A stretch of 8,412 nucleotides of DNA from 1-14-0-10-37-14 sp037130845 (GCA_037130845.1 JBAXSE010000033.1:1-8412), one strand, 5' to 3'; numbered from the stretch's first letter, positions 1 through 6,492 are shown. Numbers and translations are program-made. Notes: a model not told the origin generated them from the letters alone.

Positions 1-18
1 ATTAATTAATACCCATAG

Positions 19-36
19 CTAACGCTGTTGCGTTAG
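19..36 (+). promoter_or_regulatory. Hairpin upstream of the pilin gene
   Basis: CTAACGC and GCGTTAG form a perfect 7-bp stem with a TGTT loop, ending 21 nt before the pilin start codon. No T-rich run follows, so it is not a typical terminator of an upstream gene. It may be another leader hairpin like those before other genes here, but it lacks the GATAAATAC tail they share. The upstream gene lies outside the window, so a 3'-end role cannot be excluded. Confidence 0.4.
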
Positions 37-57
37 ATTCTAGGGACTACCGTATTT

Positions 58-1131
58 ATGAGAACAAGAAAATCTTCCGCTTTTGGCTTTACCTTGATTG
101 AGATATTAGTTGTAACTATTATAATAGCCGTACTATTAACTTTGGTAATTGCGGGTATTAGGTTTGCGCGTATTCAAGCCAGAGATTCAAAGCGGATGAC
201 TGACGTGAAGCAGGTGCAAGCTGCTTTGGAGTTGTATTTTAATCGTAATAACTCGTATCCTTCCATGTTGGTTGCTGGACAATTATTCGGAGATGGCAGC
301 GGTGATGACGTTATGGTGCCATATAATCCAAAGCCAAGTAATGACGGTATTTGCGCTTCCGGGGCTGAGTACATCTATATAACTAGCAGCGTAGGGTATT
401 TATTGGGCTATTGTTTGGGTATGAATTCTGGCGTGGTTAGCGCCGGTAATCATTATGTTACGCCCGTGAATCAAGCTGTTGAAAGTGGTAATGATAGCTA
501 CACTAAGCTTTTGGTTCATATGCACGGGGCTAGCGGAAACACAACTTTTATTGATAGTTCGTCTGTAGGTAATGTTTTGACCAATTATAATTCGGTAGCA
601 TACTCTAGTGCTCAGTCTCTTTACAATGGCACCTCAGGTAAGTTTAATGGTACTAATCAGTATTTACGCTTACCGTATAGTTCAAATTTTAATCTAAGTA
701 GTGGTGATTGGACGATTGACGCTTGGTTTAATTCCAATAGTTTTGCCAGTAGTCAGGCAATTATTTCTAAGGACAAGAACGGTCTAAATTATGATTGGTC
801 ACTTCTTTTGCTCAATACTACGACAATTGCGCTGTATACTGCCGGGACTTCACAAAACCTAACTGTTACAGTCCCGGCTATGGTTCCTGGTCAATGGTAT
901 CATTTAGCTTATATACGTTCTGGTACCAGTGACTATATTTATTTGAACGGTGTTTCGTATGGCTCAAAAGTGATGTCTATTACTAATAATTCCCAGGACT
1001 ATATTACCATTGGGTGTAATGGTTGGAATAATCCTAATACTTTTTTTAATGGCTATATAGATGAATTGCGTGTGTCAAAAGGTATTGCCCGTTGGACTGC
1101 AAATTTTACTCCGCCGTCTTTGCCGTATTAG
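58..1131 (+). CDS. Type IV pilin-like protein with C-terminal LamG domain
   Basis: Secreted type IV pilin or pseudopilin, expected to be processed by prepilin peptidase and built into a pilus-like filament. The class III signal is clear: a short basic leader (MRTRKSSAFG), cleavage expected after Gly10, mature start FTLIE with the conserved Glu at +5 (residue 15), then a hydrophobic helix to about residue 35. 'ARDSKRMTDVKQVQAALELYF' follows the usual pseudopilin G-like helix. Cys99 and Cys119 bracket a segment like the pilin body of other CPR pilins and could form a disulfide. From about residue 150 to 350 the protein reads as a concanavalin A-like/LamG_3 domain (FNGTNQYL at 196-203, DWTIDAWF at 217-224, GQWYH at 278-282, IDELRVSKG from 334, RW..NFTPP near the end). 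The domain suggests carbohydrate or surface binding, so a filament-tip adhesin is possible (inference). No good SD precedes ATG58, but the signal peptide fixes this start. Confidence 0.9.
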   Translation: MRTRKSSAFGFTLIEILVVTIIIAVLLTLVIAGIRFARIQARDSKRMTDVKQVQAALELYFNRNNSYPSMLVAGQLFGDGSGDDVMVPYNPKPSNDGICASGAEYIYITSSVGYLLGYCLGMNSGVVSAGNHYVTPVNQAVESGNDSYTKLLVHMHGASGNTTFIDSSSVGNVLTNYNSVAYSSAQSLYNGTSGKFNGTNQYLRLPYSSNFNLSSGDWTIDAWFNSNSFASSQAIISKDKNGLNYDWSLLLLNTTTIALYTAGTSQNLTVTVPAMVPGQWYHLAYIRSGTSDYIYLNGVSYGSKVMSITNNSQDYITIGCNGWNNPNTFFNGYIDELRVSKGIARWTANFTPPSLPY

Positions 1132-1149
1132 CGGCTATGGGTATGTTTG

Positions 1150-1190
1150 TAAATAAAATAGCTTAGTCTGAGCTATTTTATTTATTTAAC
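1150..1190 (+). terminator. Rho-independent terminator after the pilin gene
   Basis: A 14-bp perfect inverted repeat (1150-1163 with 1171-1184) has a 7-nt loop TAGTCTG and ends in a T-rich 3' arm followed by TTTAAC. It begins 18 nt after the pilin stop. Its outer half is nearly all A/T on both arms, so it could terminate in either direction. It isolates the pilin from the next gene. Confidence 0.8.
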
Positions 1191-1215
1191 GGAATAGACG
1201 ATGACTATTTTTGCG

Positions 1216-1246
1216 TTTGGACTTTAGCAGGGCTTTGTGATAAAAT
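1216..1246 (+). promoter_or_regulatory. Possible promoter for the 1273 gene
   Basis: TTTGGA (1216-1221) and an extended -10 of TGT plus GATAAA (1236-1244) are 17 bp apart, which would put the transcription start about 20 nt before ATG1273. Both hexamers match the sigma-70 consensus only in part. The placement just after a terminator and just before a gene supports the call. Confidence 0.35.
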
Positions 1247-1272
1247 ATGACTAGCGCCAAGAGCCTTGCTTT

Positions 1273-2643
1273 ATGGAGATTACTTTGTATACAGCCGAAT
1301 ACGCTCAGTTGTTTTCCTTGCCATTTTGGGAGGCGATTTATCGCATCTTTTTTTGGTATTTCGGCTGGTTGCCGGTAGCGGTTACTTTTCTCTACGGCGC
1401 TTCTATATTGTGGTTGGATTATTGTAGCGGAAAATGGGCGGCAACGCAGAAATTTGTTTTGTTAGCAATCGATGTGCCTAAGATGAATGATCAGTCGCCT
1501 AAGGCAGTTGAGAATCTTTTTACTTATCTGATGGGCGTGCAGTCTAATCCCAATCTACTGGAAGTATGGTGGGAGGGTAAATTCCAATTGGGTTTTTCTT
1601 TTGAAATTGTGGGTATTGATGGTTATATCCAATTTTTGGTGCGGACACCTTCCGCTTTCCGCCCTAATATTGAAACGGCTATCTATTCGCAATATCCTGA
1701 TGCCGAGATTAGCGAAGTATCCGATTATCTGGTGGGTGTGCCGGAGCAATATCCCGATGCCGAGTATGATATTTGGGGAGCGGAGATGATGCCGGTGGCC
1801 TCACAGTATCTGCCTATTCGCTGTTATAAAGAATTCTCTAGCGCCGGCGGCGCGCCAGGCACCAGCTACAAAGACCCCTTGGCTACCTTAATGGATCTGA
1901 TGTCCAGTTTCCGACCCGGCGAGCAGCTGTGGTTCCAGATGGTGCTGGTGCCGGCTGATGCGGGTTGGACCAAGGGCGCCGATGCCTTCATCGCCAAGCT
2001 AATCGGTGATAAGGAGAAGATAATGATTCAGACGCCTATCGAAAGGAAGCAGGTGGAAATGGCCAGTGAAAAGAAAAACAAAGTCGCATTCCATACCAAG
2101 ATGAGGGTGGTCTACTTTGCCAAAAAGAAATTAATGGACAAGGCAAAGGTGGTTAATGGCTTTATGGGCTATATGCGCCAGTTTGGCGAGGGTAATCTGA
2201 ACGGTTTTCGGCCTTATTCGCCGACCATGACTTCTACCTCTTATTTTATGGCTGCCAGCCGTTTGAATAGCCGCAAAAATAATATCTTAAGCGCTTATAG
2301 AGGACGAAGCTTATCTAAAGGAAGCAACTCCTACGTCTTAAATGTCGAAGAGTTGGCCACGCTGTGGCATTTGCCTCTTGATGCTGTAACTAAGGCGCCG
2401 TTGCTTCAACGCGCTGCCGCCAGGCGGATTGAAGCGCCGATGAGCCTGCCGACTATGGAGACAGCGGCAGCTGTTACGCATGATAACATCTTTGCGACTG
2501 GTTATACGTGGCCGGAAGAGAAAAAGGCCGAAGAAGCCAAGATTGATTTTAATGAATTTTTGGCCGAAGAGATTAAGCGCGAAGAGCATCAGGAGGAGAT
2601 CAAGGAAGATCGGCCGCCGGGGAATCTGCCTTTTGTTGATTGA
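1273..2643 (+). CDS. Membrane-anchored partner of a TraD/VirD4-like ATPase
   Basis: A 456-residue protein with one clear membrane segment at about residues 25-48, then a soluble domain. The soluble part contains 'WWEGKFQLGFSFEIVG', 'YIQFLVRTP' and 'QYPDAE' (140-145), and ends with 'VEELATLWHLP' (358-368) and 'LLQRAAARRIEAP' before a highly charged tail from about 415. From memory, this order of motifs resembles the region N-terminal to the ATPase domain in long HerA/TraD-type conjugation ATPases, and CPR genomes often carry it as a separate gene next to the ATPase. I therefore infer that it anchors or scaffolds the ATPase encoded at 3746. It has no Walker motifs of its own. QYPDAE occurs twice (again at 159-164) through a small internal DNA duplication. 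ATG1273 is chosen because the membrane segment follows closely; the SD is weak. Function is unproven. Confidence 0.75.
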   Translation: MEITLYTAEYAQLFSLPFWEAIYRIFFWYFGWLPVAVTFLYGASILWLDYCSGKWAATQKFVLLAIDVPKMNDQSPKAVENLFTYLMGVQSNPNLLEVWWEGKFQLGFSFEIVGIDGYIQFLVRTPSAFRPNIETAIYSQYPDAEISEVSDYLVGVPEQYPDAEYDIWGAEMMPVASQYLPIRCYKEFSSAGGAPGTSYKDPLATLMDLMSSFRPGEQLWFQMVLVPADAGWTKGADAFIAKLIGDKEKIMIQTPIERKQVEMASEKKNKVAFHTKMRVVYFAKKKLMDKAKVVNGFMGYMRQFGEGNLNGFRPYSPTMTSTSYFMAASRLNSRKNNILSAYRGRSLSKGSNSYVLNVEELATLWHLPLDAVTKAPLLQRAAARRIEAPMSLPTMETAAAVTHDNIFATGYTWPEEKKAEEAKIDFNEFLAEEIKREEHQEEIKEDRPPGNLPFVD

Positions 2644-2655
2644 GTGCTATTTATT

Positions 2656-2687
2656 CCCTGTACTCCAGGGGATCTCCCCACTAGGGG
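2656..2687 (+). other. Double hairpin at the 3' end of the 1273 gene
   Basis: CCCTG/CAGGG with loop TACTC (2656-2670) is followed by CCCC/GGGG with loop ACTA (2676-2687), starting 13 nt after the stop codon. The CCCC run can instead pair with the GGGG at 2668-2671, so two folds compete. CTAAAT follows, resembling the ATAAAT tail of the leader hairpins. There is no T tract, so intrinsic termination is doubtful. GTACTCC (2660-2666) is the minus-strand form of the GGAGTAC heptamer found in other hairpins of this window. Confidence 0.45.
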
Positions 2688-2730
2688 CTAAATGAGTAGT
2701 TGCATTAAGCGTGATTAGAGTCGCGAGAAA

Positions 2731-2748
2731 ATAAATATCGATATTTAT
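2731..2748. promoter_or_regulatory. 18-bp perfect palindrome, possible operator
   Basis: ATAAATATCGATATTTAT is its own reverse complement. Its 12-bp core AATATCGATATT recurs 119 bp downstream. Paired palindromes upstream of a gene fit a dimeric regulator's operators, but no regulator gene lies in the window. Confidence 0.35.
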
Positions 2749-2798
2749 ATTAAGGAAATGCTGTAAACGATTTTTTTAAATACACCTTACTGCTTACT

Positions 2799-2831
2799 TA
2801 GGAGGTCTCCGGGAGTACCGGAGATAAATAC
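2799..2831 (+). promoter_or_regulatory. SD-hairpin leader element, copy A
   Basis: TAGGAG directly abuts an 8-bp stem (2805-2812 with 2818-2825) with loop GAGTA; AAATAC follows. From 2801 to 2831 it matches 30 of 31 positions of the copy at 6511-6541. The single difference (G for A at the stem base) changes an A-U to a G-U pair, so the fold is kept. The 3' arm carries a second GGAG. Unlike the other two copies it precedes no full-length gene; the first start candidate, TTG2840, opens only a 17-residue frame. Confidence 0.6.
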
Positions 2832-2839
2832 GAATAGAG

Positions 2840-2893
2840 TTGCAGAAATTGAAATATCGATATTCTTGGTTTGGAAAGTTTTTAAATAAATAG
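2840..2893 (+). CDS. Possible 17-residue peptide behind leader copy A
   Basis: A TTG codon lies 14 nt after the GAT that closes leader A, exactly the spacing seen between the same GAT and the ATG of the ATPase gene at 3746. It opens a frame encoding MQKLKYRYSWFGKFLNK (if TTG is read as Met), basic and aromatic, ending at TAG. It could be a leader peptide, the remains of a decayed gene, or chance. The second AATATCGATATT palindrome lies inside it. No homolog is recognised. Confidence 0.2.
   Translation: MQKLKYRYSWFGKFLNK
2853..2864. promoter_or_regulatory. Second AATATCGATATT palindrome
   Basis: A 12-bp perfect palindrome identical to the core of the 18-bp palindrome at 2731-2748. The pair flanks leader copy A, upstream of the NYN gene. 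Confidence 0.3.
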
Positions 2894-2921
2894 TCGCAGC
2901 TTAAAGATGTAAATCGTACTT

Positions 2922-3023
2922 ATGAAAAAACTAATCATCATCAATATTTTTTCTTTAGAGTTAGTCTATATCGCTCTTGATGCTAAGGGCAATCTATCTC
3001 GGCAAGTGATTAAATTAAAATAA
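2922..3023 (+). CDS. Possible 33-residue small protein before the NYN gene
   Basis: ATG2922 opens a frame of 33 residues beginning MKKLIIINIF and ending RQVIKLK, stopping 4 nt before the NYN start. The N-terminus is short, basic and hydrophobic, followed by a polar half. There is no clear SD. The tight 4-nt spacing would suit translational coupling to the NYN gene, which itself lacks a good SD. No family is recognised, and such a short AT-rich frame can arise by chance. Confidence 0.25.
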   Translation: MKKLIIINIFSLELVYIALDAKGNLSRQVIKLK

Positions 3024-3027
3024 GATT

Positions 3028-3540
3028 ATGGCAAAGGGCGTTCGTAATTATGCGTTTATCGATAGTCAGAATCTTAATTTAGGAGTAAAAGGGCAAGGTT
3101 GGCAACTTGACTTTGTTCGTTTTAGGAAGTTATTGAAGCATAAATATTTTGTCGAGAAAGCCTTTTTATTTATCGGCTATGTGCCAGGCAATGAATCTAT
3201 GTATGCACAATTACAGAATGCGGGTTATCTGTGCATCTTTAAACCGACATTGGCAATAAAAGAAGGGGGACACATTAAGATTAAGGGCAATGTTGATGCT
3301 GAGTTAGTGTTGCATACGATGATAGAATATAATAATTACGATTCCGCGGTGATTGTTTCTGGAGATGGTGATTTTCATTGTTTAGTCGAGCATCTAGCGG
3401 AAAATGGCAAGCTATACAAGATAATTGTGCCTAATAAAAAATACTCCTCATTGCTGAGGAGATTTGCTAGGTATATAGTTAATATAGATTTATTTCGGAA
3501 AAAAGTAGAAAAAACAAAAAGAGAGATTCCCTCGGGATGA
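3028..3540 (+). CDS. NYN-domain (LabA/YacP-like) putative endoribonuclease
   Basis: A 170-residue protein occupied almost entirely by a NYN domain of the PIN-like nuclease fold. Acidic residues sit where the family's metal site is expected: Asp12 in 'FIDSQNLN', Asp90 in 'KGNVDAEL', and Asp113/Asp115 in 'VSGDGDF'; Asn15 follows the first Asp as usual. Family members act as metal-dependent RNases, but the substrate here is unknown. A basic tail follows (about 150-170, 'RKKVEKTKREIPSG'). It has no signal peptide or membrane segment, so it is expected in the cytoplasm. A hand count of one 60-nt row gives about 38% G+C, against about 53% in a row of the ATPase gene, and it sits between two genes I would expect to be adjacent, so it may be an insertion. 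The stop codon lies in the hairpin at 3526-3538/3540. An RNase next to so many RNA hairpins is suggestive only. Confidence 0.85.
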   Translation: MAKGVRNYAFIDSQNLNLGVKGQGWQLDFVRFRKLLKHKYFVEKAFLFIGYVPGNESMYAQLQNAGYLCIFKPTLAIKEGGHIKIKGNVDAELVLHTMIEYNNYDSAVIVSGDGDFHCLVEHLAENGKLYKIIVPNKKYSSLLRRFARYIVNIDLFRKKVEKTKREIPSG

Positions 3541-3560
3541 AACCCTTTGGTAGCTCTCTT
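3519..3560 (+). other. Structured 3' end of the NYN gene with stop in a hairpin
   Basis: AAGAGAG (3519-3525) pairs with CTCTCTT (3554-3560). Inside, ATTCCCTCGGGAT (3526-3538) can form a small hairpin, with the TGA stop starting at its last base (GGGATGA). The same GGGATGA arrangement ends the small frame at 8362. There is no T tract longer than two after the outer arm, so it is not a standard terminator. Confidence 0.4.
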
Positions 3561-3665
3561 ATGGTGATATTGGTAGTATAGCAGGTATTGAATATAAAGT
3601 CAATGGATTGTGTTGAGGTGAGCAGTGGTGAACTTAAAGGGGACAAATATTACGCAACGGCAGTT

Positions 3666-3695
3666 TTGATTTTCTAGAGGTAAGCAATTAATCAT
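3666..3695 (+). promoter_or_regulatory. Weak promoter candidate for the ATPase operon
   Basis: TTGATT (3666-3671) and AATCAT (3690-3695), each 4 of 6 to consensus, are 18 bp apart. The predicted start, near 3702, would make the SD-hairpin leader at 3706 the very beginning of the mRNA, as at the 6544 gene. Confidence 0.3.
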
Positions 3696-3705
3696 CATTC
3701 TTTGT

Positions 3706-3737
3706 GGGGAGATCCACGCGTTCGCGCGGATAAATAC
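3706..3737 (+). promoter_or_regulatory. SD-hairpin leader element, copy B
   Basis: GGGGAG (3706-3711) directly abuts a hairpin: ATCC (3712-3715) with GGAT (3728-3731), a bulged AC, then GCG with CGC closing a TTCG tetraloop. AAATACGAA follows, and ATG3746 is 14 nt after the stem. The stem sequence is unrelated to copies A and C, but the position of the SD, the GAT closing the stem and the AAATAC tail are the same. This supports selection on structure. It is the leader of the TraD-like ATPase gene. Confidence 0.6.
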
Positions 3738-3745
3738 GAAATATT

Positions 3746-5659
3746 ATGGCAAATGAAATAACAGTCTTTGCGGAAACTACTTTCCGTAACCAATATCGCA
3801 AATTCGGAATCAAGGAGGACGACCGGCGCCGCCATATGTATGTGATCGGTAAATCCGGCGTCGGTAAATCCACTTTGCTCGAGAATATGATCATGGAAGA
3901 CATCCGTGCCGGGCGGGGTGTGGCTGTGGCTGACCCTCATGGTGAGCTGGCCGAAAAGATTATCCAATATATCCCTGATAATCGCATCGATGATGTTATC
4001 TTTTTTAATCCGGCCGATACGGAATTTCCCATCGCCTTTAATATCCTGGAACAAGTTGCGCCGGAATTCCGCCATTTGGTGTCGTCCGGTTTGATTGGCG
4101 TATTCCAAAAGCTGTGGGCCGACTCTTGGGGGCCTCGTTTGGAATATATTTTGCGCAATGCCATCTTGGCCGTCTTGGATTACCCGGGTTCGACGCTGTT
4201 GTCTGTGACGCGCATGCTGTCGGACAAAACCTTCCGCAAGAAAGTGGTGGATAATATCCAGGATCCGGTGGTCAAGCAATTCTGGGTCAAAGAGTTCGCC
4301 GGTTACCAGGACAAATTCGCTTCCGAAGCCGTTGCGCCTATCCAGAACAAGGTCGGACAATTCTTGTCATCGTCGCTGATCCGCAATGTCGTCGGGCAGG
4401 TGCGATCCAGCATCGATATCCGCAAGATTATGGACGAAAAGAAAATCTTGTTGATGGACCTGAGCAAAGGCCGCATCGGTGAAGATAATTCCCAGCTGTT
4501 GGGCGCTATGATGATTACCAAGATCCAGCTGGCGGCTATGAGCCGCGTGGATATCGCCGAGAAAGAACGCAATGACTTTTATCTCTATGTTGATGAATTC
4601 CAGAATTTTGCTACCGAATCTTTTGCCAATATCCTGTCCGAAGCGCGTAAATACCGTTTGGCTCTGATTATGGCGCATCAATATATCGAACAGTTGAATG
4701 AGAAAGTGAAATCGGCTGTCTTTGGCAACGTCGGCACCTTGGTGGTCTATCGTGTGGGTGCTACCGATGCCAGTTCGCTGGTCAAAGAATTCGCGCCGGT
4801 TTTTACCGAAGAAGATCTGGTTAATCTGCCTAAATATAATCTGTGCATCAAATTGATGATTGACGGTATCGCTTCTGACCCATTTAGCGCCAGATGTTTG
4901 CCACCTTTGCCTGAGGGCGCCAAGACCGGCAACGCGCAAAAAGTAATCGATGCCACGCGCGCTAAATTCGCTTCGCCTCGGTTGGAAGTTGAAGAAGCGA
5001 TTGCTAAGTGGCACATGGACGAACCGGCGCCGAAGCGGGAGGACCGTCCGGCCGGTGCTGCCGCGCCTGTTGCCGCGGCGGGAGACCGACCCGAACGTCC
5101 GGCCTACAATGACCGGCCAACTTTATCCAATGGCGGCTTTAAGGCTGAATGCGCCAGTTGCAACAAGGAAGTGATCCTGGGTTTTGAGCCTGATGGCGTG
5201 CGCCCGGTCTTTTGTAAAAATTGTTTGGCTAAATCCAAGGAGGAACGAGCGCGAGAAGTTGAGGAGCGCAAGAAGCGCAAGTCGGCTGAATTAGCCACGG
5301 TCACCATGCCTGCCACGCCGGCTCCGGCTACGCTTACGGCCCCTGCTAGATCCGCGCCAGCGCCACATGCAGCGCCTGTGCGTACTGCACCTGCCAATCA
5401 TACTCCAACCGCCAGACCGACAACAGCTCACACGGCACCTGCGGCCAAGATTTTTGCCAAGCCAGCGGCTCGACCGCAGGCAACAGTACGACCGGCGGCC
5501 AAACCGCAACCGGAACTGGTCAAACCTGTTTTGCCCAAAGAAGAGATCGGCCTAGGCGATTTGCTGGGGCGAGCGCCCGTAGATTTCCGCGGCCGAACTA
5601 TCGATACCTCCAAAGAGCCGGTCAAGGCGGAAGAAACAGAAGAAGGTTCAGATGAATAA
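3746..5659 (+). CDS. TraD/VirD4-like conjugation-type ATPase with zinc ribbon
   Basis: A 637-residue cytoplasmic ATPase of the HerA/FtsK-VirD4 class, expected to act as a hexameric DNA or protein translocation motor at the membrane. It opens directly with the motor domain: 'FGIKEDDRRRHMYVIG' leads into Walker A GKSGVGKS (35-42), then 'VAVADPHGEL' (59-68), Walker B 'YLYVDEF' with Asp283/Glu284, and a sensor-like 'MAHQY' (309-313). No membrane segment is present; the protein encoded at 1273 probably supplies the anchor. After about residue 410 comes a Pro/Ala-rich linker, a zinc ribbon (Cys469, Cys472, Cys490, Cys493), a Lys/Arg/Glu helix and a second Pro/Ala/Thr-rich stretch (about 510-590). 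It ends in 'LGDLLGRAPVDFRGR', possibly a docking motif. The start agrees with leader B and leaves a complete motor domain. The substrate is unknown: no relaxase or other secretion gene is in view. Confidence 0.88.
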   Translation: MANEITVFAETTFRNQYRKFGIKEDDRRRHMYVIGKSGVGKSTLLENMIMEDIRAGRGVAVADPHGELAEKIIQYIPDNRIDDVIFFNPADTEFPIAFNILEQVAPEFRHLVSSGLIGVFQKLWADSWGPRLEYILRNAILAVLDYPGSTLLSVTRMLSDKTFRKKVVDNIQDPVVKQFWVKEFAGYQDKFASEAVAPIQNKVGQFLSSSLIRNVVGQVRSSIDIRKIMDEKKILLMDLSKGRIGEDNSQLLGAMMITKIQLAAMSRVDIAEKERNDFYLYVDEFQNFATESFANILSEARKYRLALIMAHQYIEQLNEKVKSAVFGNVGTLVVYRVGATDASSLVKEFAPVFTEEDLVNLPKYNLCIKLMIDGIASDPFSARCLPPLPEGAKTGNAQKVIDATRAKFASPRLEVEEAIAKWHMDEPAPKREDRPAGAAAPVAAAGDRPERPAYNDRPTLSNGGFKAECASCNKEVILGFEPDGVRPVFCKNCLAKSKEERAREVEERKKRKSAELATVTMPATPAPATLTAPARSAPAPHAAPVRTAPANHTPTARPTTAHTAPAAKIFAKPAARPQATVRPAAKPQPELVKPVLPKEEIGLGDLLGRAPVDFRGRTIDTSKEPVKAEETEEGSDE

Positions 5660-5665
5660 ACAGCT

Positions 5666-6451
5666 ATGATTTGGCAATTTGTCGGACAACAAGCGCCGGG
5701 CAGCCTTGACCAGGTTTTTGAATACTCGCCGTGGTTGAGCTTGTTGATGATTAATGGCTATCCGCTGTTGTCGTTGGTTTGGAATTTATTACTATTACTG
5801 GTGCCGTTGTGGGCGGTAATCAGTTTGGAGCGTTGTTACAAGAAGACGAAGTGCAAGTCAGCTAAAGCGAAAGCCGAGGCTGCTTTTTGGTTTTTATTGT
5901 GGCTAGCCTTTATCCCCAATGCCGCTTATATCATTACCGATGTCCGGCACTTGGTTGTTCCTGGCTGCCAGATGTCTTCGTATTACCGAGTCTGCAGCCA
6001 GCAGGCTTGGGCGATTATCTTTTTCTTTACTTATGCCTGCGCTGGCTGGGTTTCTTTTGTTTTCTTGACACGGCGGATGAAGAATTTGCTGGCCAAGATC
6101 TATAACCCGAAAATCGGACGATATTTTGTCTGGCTGTTAATGCCGTTGGTGTCTTTGGGGGTGCTTTTGGGCCTTTTGGACCGTTGGAATAGCTGGCAGC
6201 TGGTATCAGCGCCGTTTATGGTGCTGCAATCGGTTTTACCCTACTTTTATGAGTGGATACGCCTGAAAAATTGGCTTATCTTTACAATATGCCTTTATTT
6301 GCTATACTGGGCCGGGGATATGTTGTTTGTTAACGCGTTTTACCTCCGTGAACACGGAGGTCTCCCCACGAAGACAGGAACTACTAACCATGATACAAAA
6401 GTAAATAGGCGCGCTAATGGACAAAAGTCGAATATGAAGCGGGGACGATAA
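5666..6451 (+). CDS. DUF1361 multi-pass membrane protein
   Basis: A 261-residue integral membrane protein with about six hydrophobic segments (about 31-53, 73-92, 114-134, 153-171, 181-195, 203-224). Two motifs I associate with DUF1361 are clear: 'IPNAAYIITDVRHL' (83-96) and 'RWNSW' (173-177). The function of the family is unknown. It begins 6 nt after the ATPase stop, so it is almost surely co-transcribed; AGAAGG at 5640-5645 is too far for a normal SD, which suggests translational coupling. The last 35 residues ('REHGGLPTK' onward) are polar and lie beyond the final membrane helix. Their DNA contains a perfect 8-bp hairpin (6343-6360) of the kind otherwise found outside genes here, so the tail may be a recent extension through a former 3' untranslated region (inference). 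Confidence 0.82.
   Translation: MIWQFVGQQAPGSLDQVFEYSPWLSLLMINGYPLLSLVWNLLLLLVPLWAVISLERCYKKTKCKSAKAKAEAAFWFLLWLAFIPNAAYIITDVRHLVVPGCQMSSYYRVCSQQAWAIIFFFTYACAGWVSFVFLTRRMKNLLAKIYNPKIGRYFVWLLMPLVSLGVLLGLLDRWNSWQLVSAPFMVLQSVLPYFYEWIRLKNWLIFTICLYLLYWAGDMLFVNAFYLREHGGLPTKTGTTNHDTKVNRRANGQKSNMKRGR
6343..6365 (+). repeat. Hairpin inside the end of the DUF1361 gene
   Basis: CCTCCGTG and CACGGAGG form a perfect 8-bp inverted repeat separated by AA. The decamer GGAGGTCTCC (6356-6365) overlapping its 3' arm is identical to that at 2801-2810 in leader A, and differs at one base from 6511-6520 in leader C. CTCCCCAC after it also matches the double hairpin at 2675-2681. It lies in frame with the DUF1361 coding sequence. 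There is no T tract. Confidence 0.5.
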
Positions 6452-6483
6452 TTGATTGGTTGGTGTGTTTTTAGCATAGTTTA

Positions 6484-6492
6484 TGTTATAAT
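6484..6492 (+). promoter_or_regulatory. Extended -10 promoter for the glycosyltransferase
   Basis: TGT followed by a perfect TATAAT (6487-6492) is a strong extended -10. No good -35 is present at 16-18 bp (TGTGTT at 6464-6469 is the nearest), which extended -10 promoters tolerate. The start would fall near 6499-6501, giving a 5' untranslated region of about 43-45 nt made up almost wholly of the SD-hairpin leader. Confidence 0.6.

Larger units (their letters stand above)
2644..3027. other. AT-rich stretch without a recognisable gene
   Basis: This 384-nt stretch between the ATPase-partner gene and the NYN gene holds a double hairpin just after the stop (2656-2687), two copies of the palindrome AATATCGATATT (2734-2745, 2853-2864), one SD-hairpin leader (2799-2831) and two short open frames (2840-2893, 2922-3023). 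I see no tRNA or conventional terminator with a T tract, and no longer protein on either strand. It is visibly more AT-rich than the ATPase genes on both sides. Confidence 0.6.

Noticed and set aside
1226..1270. 9-bp inverted repeat around the 1273 gene promoter
   Set aside because: It has a 27-nt loop and overlaps the predicted promoter, so it would not be in the mRNA unless the transcription start is further upstream.
3444..3461. 7-bp hairpin CTCCTCA/TGAGGAG inside the NYN gene
   Set aside because: It lies in conserved-looking coding sequence, lacks the ATC...GAT base and the GGAGTAC heptamer, and can arise from the codons used.
3618..3677. 19-residue GTG frame in the gap before the ATPase
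   Set aside because: There is only a loose GAGG upstream, no leader hairpin and no recognised family; chance is the simplest explanation.
3695..4360. 221-codon open frame on the minus strand
   Set aside because: It lies wholly across the ATPase motor-domain coding sequence, has no recognisable domain, and its length follows from the codon bias of the sense strand.
4367..5014. 215-codon open frame on the minus strand
   Set aside because: It is antisense to the Walker B region of the ATPase, with no recognisable family and no leader of its own.
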